DNA of 64,000 nt from Paenibacillus solani. Lineage in GTDB: Bacteria > Bacillota > Bacilli > Paenibacillales > Paenibacillaceae. A program made the position numbers and the translations under genes. Under the pieces are notes generated by a model, which was given only the letters and a program-made list of their open reading frames with translations, searched no databases and had not been told where the DNA came from. The stretch is taken from assembly GCF_001277345.1 (NCBI RefSeq), contig NZ_LIUT01000008.1:178106-242105 (forward strand), read 5' to 3'. Positions 35,264 to 43,177 of the stretch are shown one piece after another. Within the stretch, counting starts at the first letter, position 1. Each line of letters begins with the position of its first letter.

Positions 35264-35369
35264 ATCTAGTCTGAGCCAACTTAGTGTTGTTAAATATAGC
35301 GAAATGACTTTTTTATTTTTTTACGTTATTGTATAGAGGACATAATTACAGTAGATTGGATTGAATCAC

Positions 35370-36731
35370 ATGCAAGCATCAGAACAATGGTCATCGAAGA
35401 TTGGTTTTATTTTATCTGCAGCAGGATCAGCGATAGGAATAGGTGCAATATGGAAGCTCCCTTATGTCACCGGTATCAGTGGGGGAGGAGCCTTTTTTCT
35501 TCTGTTTATTTTATTTTCTTTGTTTATGGGTCTCCCATTGTTATTAGCGGAGTTTGTTATTGGCAGAAGCACGCAAAAGGAAGCCATTAGCGCTTATCGT
35601 AGTTTAGCTCCTAATAGCAGTTGGCATTGGATTGGGAGGATAGGGGTATTTACCTGCTTTCTCTTGTTATCTTTTTATAGTGTAATTGGTGGTTGGATTG
35701 TTATTTATTTTGCAAAAGGTTTATTTGGTGGAATCATTAGTGAGGGTGCAGATTATAGTTCCGTCTTTAACGCGACGATTGAAAATCCAGTATTGGTTGT
35801 TGCAGCACAGTTTGTATTTTTGGCCATTACCGTTGCCGTTGTTGCAAAAGGGGTTCAAAATGGAATTGAAAGAGCAAGTAAAATTTTGATGCCCGCTTTA
35901 TTTATACTATTTATTCTTCTCATCATTCGTTCACTTACACTGGATAACGCCATGGAAGGGGTAAAATTTTTTCTAGCACCCGATTTCTCGAATATTACTC
36001 CTCAAAGTATTTTGTTTGCGATGGGCCAAGCTTTTTTCTCCTTAAGTGTCGGAGTATCCGTAATGGTGACGTATAGTTCCTATCTTTCAAAAAAGGAAAG
36101 CTTAATTCAACCAGCCATCTCCATCGTCTCAATGAATTTATTGATTGCTCTATTAGCAGGATTAGCAATCTTTCCAGCTGTATTCTCATTGGGATTAGAA
36201 CCAACGGAAGGACCTGGTTTGCTGTTTGTAGTATTGCCGGCTGTGTTTGATCAAATTATTTTTGGAGAAGCGTTCTTACTAGCCTTTTTAGCATTATTTT
36301 TATTTGCTACATTAACCTCGGCCTTCTCCATGTTAGAAATTATTGTAGCATCTGTACTTAAAGGCAAGGCGGAGAAGAGAATCAAATATGCATGTATTGT
36401 TGGTGTTCTAATTTTTGTAGTAGGAGTTCCCTCTGCCTTATCTTATAGTGTCTTTGCTGATATTTTAATTTTCTCCAAAAACTTATTTGATTCCGCCGAT
36501 TATTTAGTGAGTAATATTTTAATGCCGCTTGGAGTATTTTTAATCTCTATTTTCGTAACGAATAAGATTAAGAAAAGCACTTTGCGAGAGGAATTATTAA
36601 AGCATTCTCGGTTAGGGGCCTCTGTGTTTGAAATATGGTTTTTTATAATGAGGTTCATTATCCCTTTAGTCATTATCATCGTATTTCTTAATATGACGGG
36701 AATACTTGATAAGATAGCGAATGCTTTCTAA
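35370..36731 (+). CDS. Sodium-dependent transporter, NSS family
   Basis: Neurotransmitter:sodium symporter-type permease, 453 residues, eleven to twelve helices. The unwound TM1 motif SAAGSAIGIGAIWKLPYV (sodium and substrate binding) is clear, as is the helix FLLLSFYSVIGGWIVIYF. Bacterial members such as LeuT, MhsT and YocR import hydrophobic amino acids. A TTG at 35361 is in frame, but the ATG at 35370 is the better start, although no strong ribosome site is visible. AT-rich compared with the core genes, consistent with transfer. Confidence 0.85.
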   Translation: MQASEQWSSKIGFILSAAGSAIGIGAIWKLPYVTGISGGGAFFLLFILFSLFMGLPLLLAEFVIGRSTQKEAISAYRSLAPNSSWHWIGRIGVFTCFLLLSFYSVIGGWIVIYFAKGLFGGIISEGADYSSVFNATIENPVLVVAAQFVFLAITVAVVAKGVQNGIERASKILMPALFILFILLIIRSLTLDNAMEGVKFFLAPDFSNITPQSILFAMGQAFFSLSVGVSVMVTYSSYLSKKESLIQPAISIVSMNLLIALLAGLAIFPAVFSLGLEPTEGPGLLFVVLPAVFDQIIFGEAFLLAFLALFLFATLTSAFSMLEIIVASVLKGKAEKRIKYACIVGVLIFVVGVPSALSYSVFADILIFSKNLFDSADYLVSNILMPLGVFLISIFVTNKIKKSTLREELLKHSRLGASVFEIWFFIMRFIIPLVIIIVFLNMTGILDKIANAF

Positions 36732-36742
36732 AATAGAATACC

Positions 36743-36768
36743 AAGGCACCCGCTCGGGTGCCTTTTTC
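36743..36768 (+). terminator. NSS transporter gene terminator
   Basis: GGCACCC (36745-36751), GCTC loop, GGGTGCC (36756-36762), TTTTT. Confidence 0.85.
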
Positions 36769-36883
36769 TAGTCGGTAACTGAGGGTAGAAGAAGGCTTTG
36801 CTTGACGAGAGGAAGAATTTTATGCAACGTTACTAATGTCGAAAAGATAATAAAGTAAGAAGCGAGAGAGAGTGTGAGACACC

Positions 36884-37462
36884 ATGAAAGCGAATCGGAT
36901 GGAGGCATTCAGCGATGGCGTACTGGCGATTATCATTACAATCATGGTACTGGAATTTAAAGTGCCGGCAGGCCATGACTGGCATGCGCTGATCGAGCTC
37001 GGCCCCAAGATTCTTAGCTACATTTTTAGTTTCGTATATGTTGGCATCTACTGGAACAATCATCATCATCTGCTGCACATGGTTCGAACGATGAACGGAC
37101 CGTTAATGTGGCTCAATTTGCTGCTTCTTTTCTGGTTATCCCTGATCCCGTTTACGACAGCTTGGATGGGAGAAAGCCATTTTGCAGCCACACCTACTGC
37201 GCTGTATGGTTTTATACTATTACTGGCAGCATTGTCGTACTGGTTGCTTCAGCGGGTGATTGTTAAGCAGCATTCTAGCGATTCCTCTTTCTTTTTGGCG
37301 ATGGGTAAAGACTGGAAGGGGAAAGTATCCCCCATACTCTACTTAGCTGCAGCCTTGACCGCATATGTGAGTCCTTGGATTGCAGGCTTCTTCTTTGTAC
37401 TCGTTGCCGTAATCTGGTTCATGCCTGATAAACGAATCGAGCATGCTTTGAAAGGCCGCTAA
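36884..37462 (+). CDS. TMEM175-type (DUF1211) potassium channel
   Basis: A 192-residue membrane protein with six helices. The family hallmark (R)xxxFSDGVxAI is present as RMEAFSDGVLAI near the N-terminus. Bacterial TMEM175 proteins form tetrameric potassium-permeable channels. A short His-rich stretch NNHHHLLH follows TM2. It lies between the NSS transporter and the Gly-Pro-rich gene, transcribed separately (terminators on both sides). Confidence 0.88.
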   Translation: MKANRMEAFSDGVLAIIITIMVLEFKVPAGHDWHALIELGPKILSYIFSFVYVGIYWNNHHHLLHMVRTMNGPLMWLNLLLLFWLSLIPFTTAWMGESHFAATPTALYGFILLLAALSYWLLQRVIVKQHSSDSSFFLAMGKDWKGKVSPILYLAAALTAYVSPWIAGFFFVLVAVIWFMPDKRIEHALKGR

Positions 37463-37531
37463 AAGATGTGCAATATGAAAATACATTGATCAGAATATCT
37501 ACGTAGGATTCGAAATTTGCCTTAAACGACT

Positions 37532-37566
37532 ACCGTTCAGCTTCGGCTGGGCGGTTATTTTTTGGG
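37532..37566 (+). terminator. TMEM175 gene terminator
   Basis: ACCGTTCAGC-TTCG-GCTGGGCGGT, then TATTTTTT. Confidence 0.75.
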
Positions 37567-37637
37567 CAACTGCCCAAGCACCCTCTCCGCGAATGCATAT
37601 GATGATTCTACCTATTCATTGAAAGGAGCGATCACAT

Positions 37638-38054
37638 ATGGGATTTTTTCCAGTGCCGGGAACCGGCGGAGGATTTCCGGGGTTTCCGGGGGGGCCTAGC
37701 GTGCCGGGCGGACCTGGCGTACCAGGAGGACCGGGTTTTCCGGGTGGAGGTCCCGGAGGTTTTCCGGGAGCTCCGGGAAGTCCGGGGGGTGCACCGGGAG
37801 GCGTTCAAGCGCCGACGGCCCCTCCACCGCAATTCATACCACAAATGCAGGCTACCACATTTGCCATTGATCCCGGCGGGATCAGACGCTGCATGTTTCG
37901 CAACACATATATTTGGCTCAACAATGGCGAGCAATTCTGGTTCTTCCCGGTATTTGTCGGGCGTAATTCTGTTGCAGGGTTCAGATGGTTCGGTTTCTTC
38001 TGGGGGTACTTTGGCATCGATTTGAACCGGATTAGCTCGTTCGCGTGTTTTTAA
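37638..38054 (+). CDS. Gly/Pro-rich collagen-like protein, possibly spore surface
   Basis: A 138-residue protein. Residues 1-60 are a degenerate collagen-like stretch of Gly, Pro and Phe (repeats such as GFPGG, GGPGVPGGPG). The C-terminal 65 residues are aromatic-rich with Cys near both ends (RRCMFRNTYIWLNNGEQFW ... SSFACF) and look like a compact beta domain. No signal peptide, as in spore coat or exosporium proteins, which are placed from the mother cell. AAAGGAG lies 9 nt before the ATG. Function is inferred only. Confidence 0.7.
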   Translation: MGFFPVPGTGGGFPGFPGGPSVPGGPGVPGGPGFPGGGPGGFPGAPGSPGGAPGGVQAPTAPPPQFIPQMQATTFAIDPGGIRRCMFRNTYIWLNNGEQFWFFPVFVGRNSVAGFRWFGFFWGYFGIDLNRISSFACF

Positions 38055-38067
38055 GGCAGACAGCGAA

Positions 38068-38099
38068 AGAGAACAGCCTACAGGCTGTTCTCTCTTTGT
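38068..38099 (+). terminator. Terminator of the Gly/Pro-rich gene
   Basis: AGAGAACAGCC (38068-38078), TACA, GGCTGTTCTCT (38083-38093), then CTTTG. Confidence 0.8.
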
Positions 38100-38285
38100 T
38101 TATGGGCTTTAGCCGGTGGTGGGTGAAAGGCACGAAACAAAAAACTACCAGATGGGCTTATTCCGCGAATTTCCACTCCGAAAAGAATTCATCCTCTATT
38201 CGGCTAAAAGAATGGAAAACAACTTCTTATGTTAGGAACGATGCGATCGATGCCGTGTTTGATCCGATGGATGTTCAGCACCCGG

Positions 38286-38876
38286 CTAATGGCTTGAAAG
38301 TGTTGAACCAATTCCTTCAAATGCGTTTCTAACTAAATTCTCCACATAGAGGTCGTCCAAGATTTCGCCTGTCACAAGCAAACGATAGAATATCGGCCCG
38401 TAAATGAGATCAATGCATATGCCAATGTCGAGATTGTTTTTCAATTCCCCGCGTTGAATCCCTTTTTCCAATAGACCTCTGGCCTCAAGTCGGCGGGGAC
38501 GGAAAAACCGAGCACGGTAGGCCTCCGCCAATCCTGAATCAAACTGTCCTTCACCTAATAACTCCTTAATGATGGTCCCCTCCCGGCTTGTCAAAAACCC
38601 GGTTAAATTTGTGGCGTGAATTAAAATATCATTAAATGTTGTACCTGTATCAGGCACGGGTAATCTGTCTGTGGCGGCATGCAAGAAACCATCCATGACC
38701 ACGGAAGCCTTGTTAGGCCACCATTTATATATTGTGGCTTTACTAACTTGGGCACGATCGGCGATTTTATCCACTGTGACGGCTTGAAAGCCATTTTCCA
38801 GTAATAACTCGTAAGATGCGGAAAGAATAGACTTTTGAGCTTCTATATTACGCGGCCTGCCTCTTTTTCCATTCAT
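38286..38876 (-). CDS. TetR-family repressor of the adjacent MFS pump
   Basis: A 196-residue repressor with the helix-turn-helix TVDKIADRAQVSKATIYKWWPNKA (about residues 33-56) and a C-terminal TetR_C-type domain. GAGG lies 9 nt before the ATG at 38876; an ATG at 38885 is also in frame. It is divergent from an MFS exporter gene, and three operator copies with the pattern ACTNTACGTTCAGT lie between them, so it should repress both genes. This is the standard layout of an inducible efflux module. Confidence 0.9.
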   Translation of the reverse strand: MNGKRGRPRNIEAQKSILSASYELLLENGFQAVTVDKIADRAQVSKATIYKWWPNKASVVMDGFLHAATDRLPVPDTGTTFNDILIHATNLTGFLTSREGTIIKELLGEGQFDSGLAEAYRARFFRPRRLEARGLLEKGIQRGELKNNLDIGICIDLIYGPIFYRLLVTGEILDDLYVENLVRNAFEGIGSTLSSH

Positions 38877-38922
38877 CGTCATCATCCTCTTTCGTTTTAC
38901 CTATCTGATCAATAAAAAACAA

Positions 38923-39037
38923 ACTATACGTTCAGTATATCAATCATACATAAAAAAATAAATTGCGTCTGCCTATTTACAAAACTACACGTTCAGTATA
39001 TTATTCTATCATGTAATTACTAAACTGTACGTACAGT
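38923..39037. promoter_or_regulatory. Three TetR operator copies
   Basis: ACTATACGTTCAGT (38923-38936), ACTACACGTTCAGT (38984-38997) and the full palindrome ACTGTACGTACAGT (39024-39037), each preceded by AA and followed by AT. They cover the region where both divergent promoters must lie. Confidence 0.8.
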
Positions 39038-39065
39038 ATTTATAAGAAAGAAGGAGCTGCTTAAA

Positions 39066-40259
39066 ATGACTACTTTAAAAAAGCAAACGACCGAGACAAA
39101 TATTTCGAAATGGTTAACTCTGCTTCTGGCTGCCGCATGCGGCATCATTGTAGCAAATCTTTACTATGCGCAGCCCTTGGTTGGAGTCATCAGCTCTTCC
39201 ATTGGGCTATCCGCAAACAGTTCCGGTTTGATCGTGACCTTAACACAGATCGGTTATGTAGTCGGCTTGTTATTTATAGTACCCCTGGGAGATATCGTTG
39301 ATAATCGGAGGTTGGTTGTCGCATCTTTACTTCTCACAGGTGTTGCTCTTGCAATCACGTCAGTGTCGAAACAGGCAGCGCCATTCTTGGCGGCTTCGTT
39401 TGTTATCGGCATAGGGTCGGTCGCCGCGCAGGTACTTGTGCCTTTTGCGTCATACCTTGCATCTGATTCTTCACGCGGTCGCGTTGTCGGCAATGTCATG
39501 AGTGGTCTGTTGCTTGGCATCATGCTCTCGCGTCCGTTGTCGAGCCTGGTGGCCGACTTCCTGGGCTGGCATACCGTATTCGCCTTGTCTGCCGTAGCGG
39601 TAATTATTTTGGCAATTGTACTGTCAAAGGTGTTGCCTGCAAGAAAGCCTATGACGGACACGCGTTATACCGCTCTGCTTGGTTCGATGTGGCACTTGCT
39701 GCGCACAACCCCAATCTTACGCCGCCGGGCTGCTTATCATGCATTTGTGTTTGCAACGTTCAGTTTATTTTGGACAACAGTCCCGTTACTGTTATCCGGC
39801 CCGGTCTTTCACTTTTCTCAGATAGACATCGCGTTGTTCGCGCTTGTTGGAGTCGCAGGTGCAATAGCGGCACCTTTGGCTGGACGGCTGGCCGACCGCG
39901 GCTGGACTAAACCAGCAACGTGGATTGCACTCGCCACTGTCGTCAGTTCGATGTTGCTGCCGCTTATGATCCGTACGGGTTCAATTACCGGCATAGTTAT
40001 TCTCGTCGTTTCAGCTATTTTATTGGACGCTGGCGTATCCGCAAATCTTGTGCTTGGACAACGTGCGCTCTTCTCGCTGAGTCCGGAAATTCGTAGTCGG
40101 TTGAATGGCCTTTTTATGGCTATCTTCTTTTTTGGCGGTGCCATCGGATCCGCAATTGGGGGATGGACGTATGCTACAGGAGGATGGAGTGCCGTGTTAT
40201 GGGTTGGAATGGCTTTCCCGATCGCAGCCCTCCTTTATTTTGCGACAGAGAAGAAGTAA
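39066..40259 (+). CDS. MFS efflux transporter (DHA1, YnfM-like)
   Basis: A 397-residue major facilitator with twelve helices. The N-terminal ANLYYAQPLVGVI and the motif-A-like loop LGDIVDNRRLVV (between TM2 and TM3) are typical of the DHA1 drug-exporter branch; a second copy GRLADRGWTKPA lies between TM8 and TM9. AAGGAG precedes the ATG. Under control of the divergent TetR protein. att copy 5 lies 55 nt after its stop codon. Confidence 0.9.
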   Translation: MTTLKKQTTETNISKWLTLLLAAACGIIVANLYYAQPLVGVISSSIGLSANSSGLIVTLTQIGYVVGLLFIVPLGDIVDNRRLVVASLLLTGVALAITSVSKQAAPFLAASFVIGIGSVAAQVLVPFASYLASDSSRGRVVGNVMSGLLLGIMLSRPLSSLVADFLGWHTVFALSAVAVIILAIVLSKVLPARKPMTDTRYTALLGSMWHLLRTTPILRRRAAYHAFVFATFSLFWTTVPLLLSGPVFHFSQIDIALFALVGVAGAIAAPLAGRLADRGWTKPATWIALATVVSSMLLPLMIRTGSITGIVILVVSAILLDAGVSANLVLGQRALFSLSPEIRSRLNGLFMAIFFFGGAIGSAIGGWTYATGGWSAVLWVGMAFPIAALLYFATEKK

Positions 40260-40313
40260 TTTTAAAAAGTACAGGATTCCCTTACAAACTAACCGAAACA
40301 TGAAGAGTAGGGA

Positions 40314-40361
40314 TTTCGCTCTATAGATGTTATGGTGAACCGTATCAAAAGTAAGGCGAAA
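40314..40361 (+). repeat. att-like copy 5 (best-preserved full palindrome)
   Basis: Left arm TTTCGCTCTATAGATG plus TTATGGT (40314-40336), centre GA (40337-40338), right arm ACCGTATCAAAAGTAAGG plus CGAAA (40339-40361). Just before it, at 40290-40310, is a divergent look-alike AACCGAAACATGAAG. Confidence 0.85.
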
Positions 40362-40422
40362 AGAAAATCTCCGCTAATTGAAACGTCAAAGAACCATTCA
40401 ATGTCCTTGACGCTGCATTCAT

Positions 40423-40563
40423 GTTATTGAACACAACGAATTGTTGGTTATCACTGAATCGGGGATTGTACACGAGAAAGATAAGATGATGGACATTGAT
40501 GATATTGAAATTTCCTGTTTAATAGGCGGGGCAGCCACCTTACAAGAAGAAGAGAAAAAGTAA
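40423..40563 (+). pseudogene. C-terminal remnant of an unidentified gene
   Basis: An open stretch of 46 codons without a start, ending ISCLIGGAATLQEEEKK and stop. The composition is protein-like, but no family is recognised. It lies in the 455-nt gap between the MFS gene and the next gene and probably remains from a gene cut off when a cassette was inserted or lost. Confidence 0.35.
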
Positions 40564-40714
40564 TCTAGGACCTACTGAGGTAGTCGCTGAAGAATCCGAA
40601 TCAATAGATTTTTTAATTTGGATAGTAGTGGCTTAATATGATGTGAAAACGTGGAAGAGTTCCTTGCGCGGCCTGAGAGGTACCTCATTAAGTTTCTTGG
40701 AGGAGAGTTGTAGA

Positions 40715-41357
40715 ATGCCTTTGGACAATGAAACAAAAGTTTTAGTTGAGTTGGACAGACAGTATACTTTATTATGCCGAATCTGACCTATCGAAAGATC
40801 AGGGGGCAGGCTGGATCGGTGGAAATGCACCCGACTTTTTTGATGATCAAGATGACCTCATCCATGAAGGTGACCAGAAATATGTTTTTTACTTGACCCT
40901 CGTCCATCCCTTTAAACTGGAGAGCATGATTTCGATCTTCATCCCTGAGGACTATGAGGAGTATTTGGAAAACAATATCTATCCTAATTGCTCTATCAAG
41001 GTGATTGAGCATCCCATTTCAACTGAAAGCACCAAAGAGATGTTTACTAACCCAGGCCTTATAAAACACACTATTTCAGATGGGACACTAAGCGATGACG
41101 AGAAATCGATGGATCAGTCTTTTTTGATCAAAGTAGGGGGAAACCCGAGACTTATTCAACATGAAGACTATTATTTCACGAAGCTGAGGGAGGAGTCATT
41201 TTCCTTTTTATTTCAAGTAGATGAAGATGGTTACCCTGAAACGTTGGTTCAACACGATTACGATTATCCTTTTGGTTTTGGATCACTCTATATTTTCGCT
41301 ATAATAGGGGCGACCGAGATACAACACCCTGTAGCAGGTTTTTGGCAATTCTCTTGA
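40715..41357 (+). pseudogene. Hypothetical gene with an early frameshift
   Basis: GGAGGAGAG and an ATG at 40715 begin a frame MPLDNETKVLVELDRQ that stops soon after, while the frame one base later is open from 40746 to 41357 (about 203 residues, with GAGWIGGNAPDFFDDQDDL near its start and PFGFGSLYIFAI at the end). A one-base insertion near 40740 explains both. The ending resembles YwqG/DUF1963-like proteins only weakly. Alternatively a TTG at 40746 is used, but it has no ribosome site. The last 155 bases are duplicated at 42934-43090. Confidence 0.5.
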
Positions 41358-41400
41358 TTTTGCTCAATAGATGTTACGATGAGCCGTATCACAAATAAGA
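41203..41400 (+). repeat. 195-bp direct repeat, first copy
   Basis: Covers the end of the frameshifted gene and att copy 6; the second copy starts at 42934 (offset 1731). The two differ by scattered substitutions and one indel. They flank the lysozyme-like gene, as expected if one att-containing segment was duplicated on insertion or by recombination. Confidence 0.9.
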
Positions 41401-41403
41401 CGA
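41355..41403 (+). repeat. att-like copy 6
   Basis: GATTTTGCTCAATAGATG plus TTACGAT, centre GA, then GCCGTATCACAAATAAGA plus CGA. The centre-right core has one change (ACC to GCC). Confidence 0.7.
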
Positions 41404-41871
41404 GCCGCGCGAGGACGGAAAAGGGGTTCTGTTACGCAGACGGGCGACCTAGTTAAAACAGTTTGCCGATGGGAACGATGACCCTCGGAGACAAGAGTTT
41501 TCCGATGAATAGGATTACTAAACTATCCAAATATGGATGAAATTATGGTGAAACTCATTTGAATCGTATCAATTGCAACTGTATCTTCAGTGATTTAATA
41601 GAGTGGATCTTTTAAAAGGGAATAAAAAATAATCTGTTGAATAAGTTAGTATTAATTTTATATCCGGGTATAACAGACAACTACGCTATTAGAGTACTAG
41701 AATCTTTTTGAACAAATTAAAATAAAGGGGGGATATAATATCATAAATGCTCCACAGTAAATCTGATTGCAGCAATAAAGATATCACGGCAAGACCCTGT
41801 TCAAGCTTCACTTTAAGTATGGCTCGTCTCAGGATAAACCGCAGATAAATAAAATATATGGAGGTTTTAAG
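41404..41871 (+). other. Gene-free leader region before the secreted lysozyme gene
   Basis: No convincing gene in about 470 nt. CCGATGGG (about 41467) can pair with CCCTCGG, and the region 41404-41520 is GC-rich compared with the rest, so a structured leader is possible, but it matched no riboswitch that I know. AT-rich thereafter; the promoter of the gene at 41872 must lie here. Confidence 0.4.
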
Positions 41872-42888
41872 ATGACTAATAAAAAGTTTTCTTTTAAAGC
41901 CCTATCACTTATGATGGTTTTTGCATTTATTATATCCACATTTTACGCGGTCTTGCCGGCAAGTGCAGCTGCTAGAGGGGCATGGACTCCTAATACTGCA
42001 TATGCAATAAATGATACGGTAACGTATAGCGGAAGCACTTATACCTGTCTTCAGGCACATACTTCCCTTGTAGGTTGGGAACCGTCCAATGTTCCTGCTT
42101 TATGGCAGAAAGGCGGTGGCGGTGGAACTACACCTCCTCCAACTACGCCACCGGCAACAAACGGAGCGATATTCTATGCAGATATAAACTATGGTGGAAA
42201 AGCAGTAACACTCGGAGTAGGTAATTATACATTGAATCAGTTGAACGCAAATGGAATTCCGAATGACTGGATGTCCTCTCTTAAGGTTCCTAGCGGTTGG
42301 ACGGTTGAAGTATATGAGAATGATAATTTTGGAGGGACAAAGTGGACCTATACCTCGGATTCCTCCTGGGTCGGCAATACGGTCAATGATAAAATGTCAT
42401 CGGTTAAGATTTATACGGGCTCACCATCACCAGGAGTAACAAAGCCTGCCGAGGTGCCGAGTCATATATGGACCTATGTCATGAATGCGGACAATGCCTA
42501 CGGTAAAGGCGGGGATTTTGCTTTATTGCTCAGTGCGGTTATCAAAAAGGAAAGCAGTTTTGGAGCAGGTTTACCAGGTAGTCCATCGGCCGGCGACGGA
42601 TTGATGCAGGTAGAACCAAACACACGTAGTGCTTATTTATCTCAATTCAACTCAAAATTTGGCCGTACCTATAATCACAGCAGTGAACAAGATCAGGTAT
42701 ACTTGGGCGCATTGATTCTAAATGAAAAGATTGTTAAATTCGGCAACATATATAACGGCTTACTACACTATAACGGAGGAGATAACTGGTATCCGGGCGC
42801 AACTGATTCTTATGGCCGTCCTATTTTGGCAAATCAATATGCAGATGCAGTTTACGCAACATATAAGGGCTATGGAGGTAAGAATTAA
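41872..42888 (+). CDS. Secreted three-domain lysozyme/transglycosylase with chitin-binding and crystallin domains
   Basis: A 338-residue secreted protein. Signal peptide (about 1-33, cleavage after ASA); CBM5/12-type carbohydrate-binding module (about 36-82, WTPNTAYAINDTVTYSGSTY ... ALWQK); Gly/Thr/Pro linker; beta/gamma-crystallin-like domain (about 98-180, two FYADINYGG/VYENDNFGGT motifs); and a lysozyme-like SLT domain (about 190-335) with the catalytic Glu in IKKESSFG and GLMQVEPN. It should bind chitin or peptidoglycan and cut glycan chains. TGGAGG precedes the ATG. The gene is flanked by the 195-bp repeats. Confidence 0.85.
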   Translation: MTNKKFSFKALSLMMVFAFIISTFYAVLPASAAARGAWTPNTAYAINDTVTYSGSTYTCLQAHTSLVGWEPSNVPALWQKGGGGGTTPPPTTPPATNGAIFYADINYGGKAVTLGVGNYTLNQLNANGIPNDWMSSLKVPSGWTVEVYENDNFGGTKWTYTSDSSWVGNTVNDKMSSVKIYTGSPSPGVTKPAEVPSHIWTYVMNADNAYGKGGDFALLLSAVIKKESSFGAGLPGSPSAGDGLMQVEPNTRSAYLSQFNSKFGRTYNHSSEQDQVYLGALILNEKIVKFGNIYNGLLHYNGGDNWYPGATDSYGRPILANQYADAVYATYKGYGGKN

Positions 42889-42913
42889 GTCGAATAGGGA
42901 AATGCCCTGGGAA

Positions 42914-42943
42914 GACGCTGAGCGGATCAGCGTCCTTTTTATT
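42914..42943 (+). terminator. Lysozyme gene terminator
   Basis: GACGCTGA (42914-42921), GCGGA, TCAGCGTC (42927-42934), then CTTTTTATTT. Confidence 0.85.
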
Positions 42944-43128
42944 TCAAGTAGATGAAGATGGTTACCCTGAAACGTTGGTTTAACACGATTACGATTATCC
43001 TTTTGGTTTTGGATCACTATATATCTTCGCCATAATAGGGGCGACCGAGATACAAAACCCTGTAGCAGGTTTTTGGCAATTCTCTTGATTTCGCTTTATA
43101 ATGTTACGATGAGCCTTATCACAAGTAA
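42934..43128 (+). repeat. 195-bp direct repeat, second copy
   Basis: Second copy of 41203-41400. In this copy the reading frame has a stop and no start, so it is non-coding. Confidence 0.9.
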
Positions 43129-43132
43129 ATGG
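43087..43132 (+). repeat. att-like copy 7
   Basis: GATTTCGCTTTATAATG plus TTACGAT, centre GA, GCCTTATCACAAGTAAAT. Inside the second 195-bp repeat. Confidence 0.65.
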
Positions 43133-43163
43133 AAAAAAAGGATGTCTCGATTAAGAGACATCC
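43131..43163 (-). terminator. Terminator of the CofE-like gene
   Basis: GGATGTCTC (43140-43148), GATTAA, GAGACATCC (43155-43163); on the - strand it runs into TTTTTTTCC. It abuts att copy 7. Confidence 0.85.
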
Positions 43164-43177
43164 TGTTTGTACTGATC

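Noticed and set aside
41404..41871. Riboswitch (cyclic di-AMP or cyclic di-GMP) before the lysozyme gene
   Set aside because: The place is suggestive for a wall-lytic gene, but the conserved bases of those aptamers could not be found.
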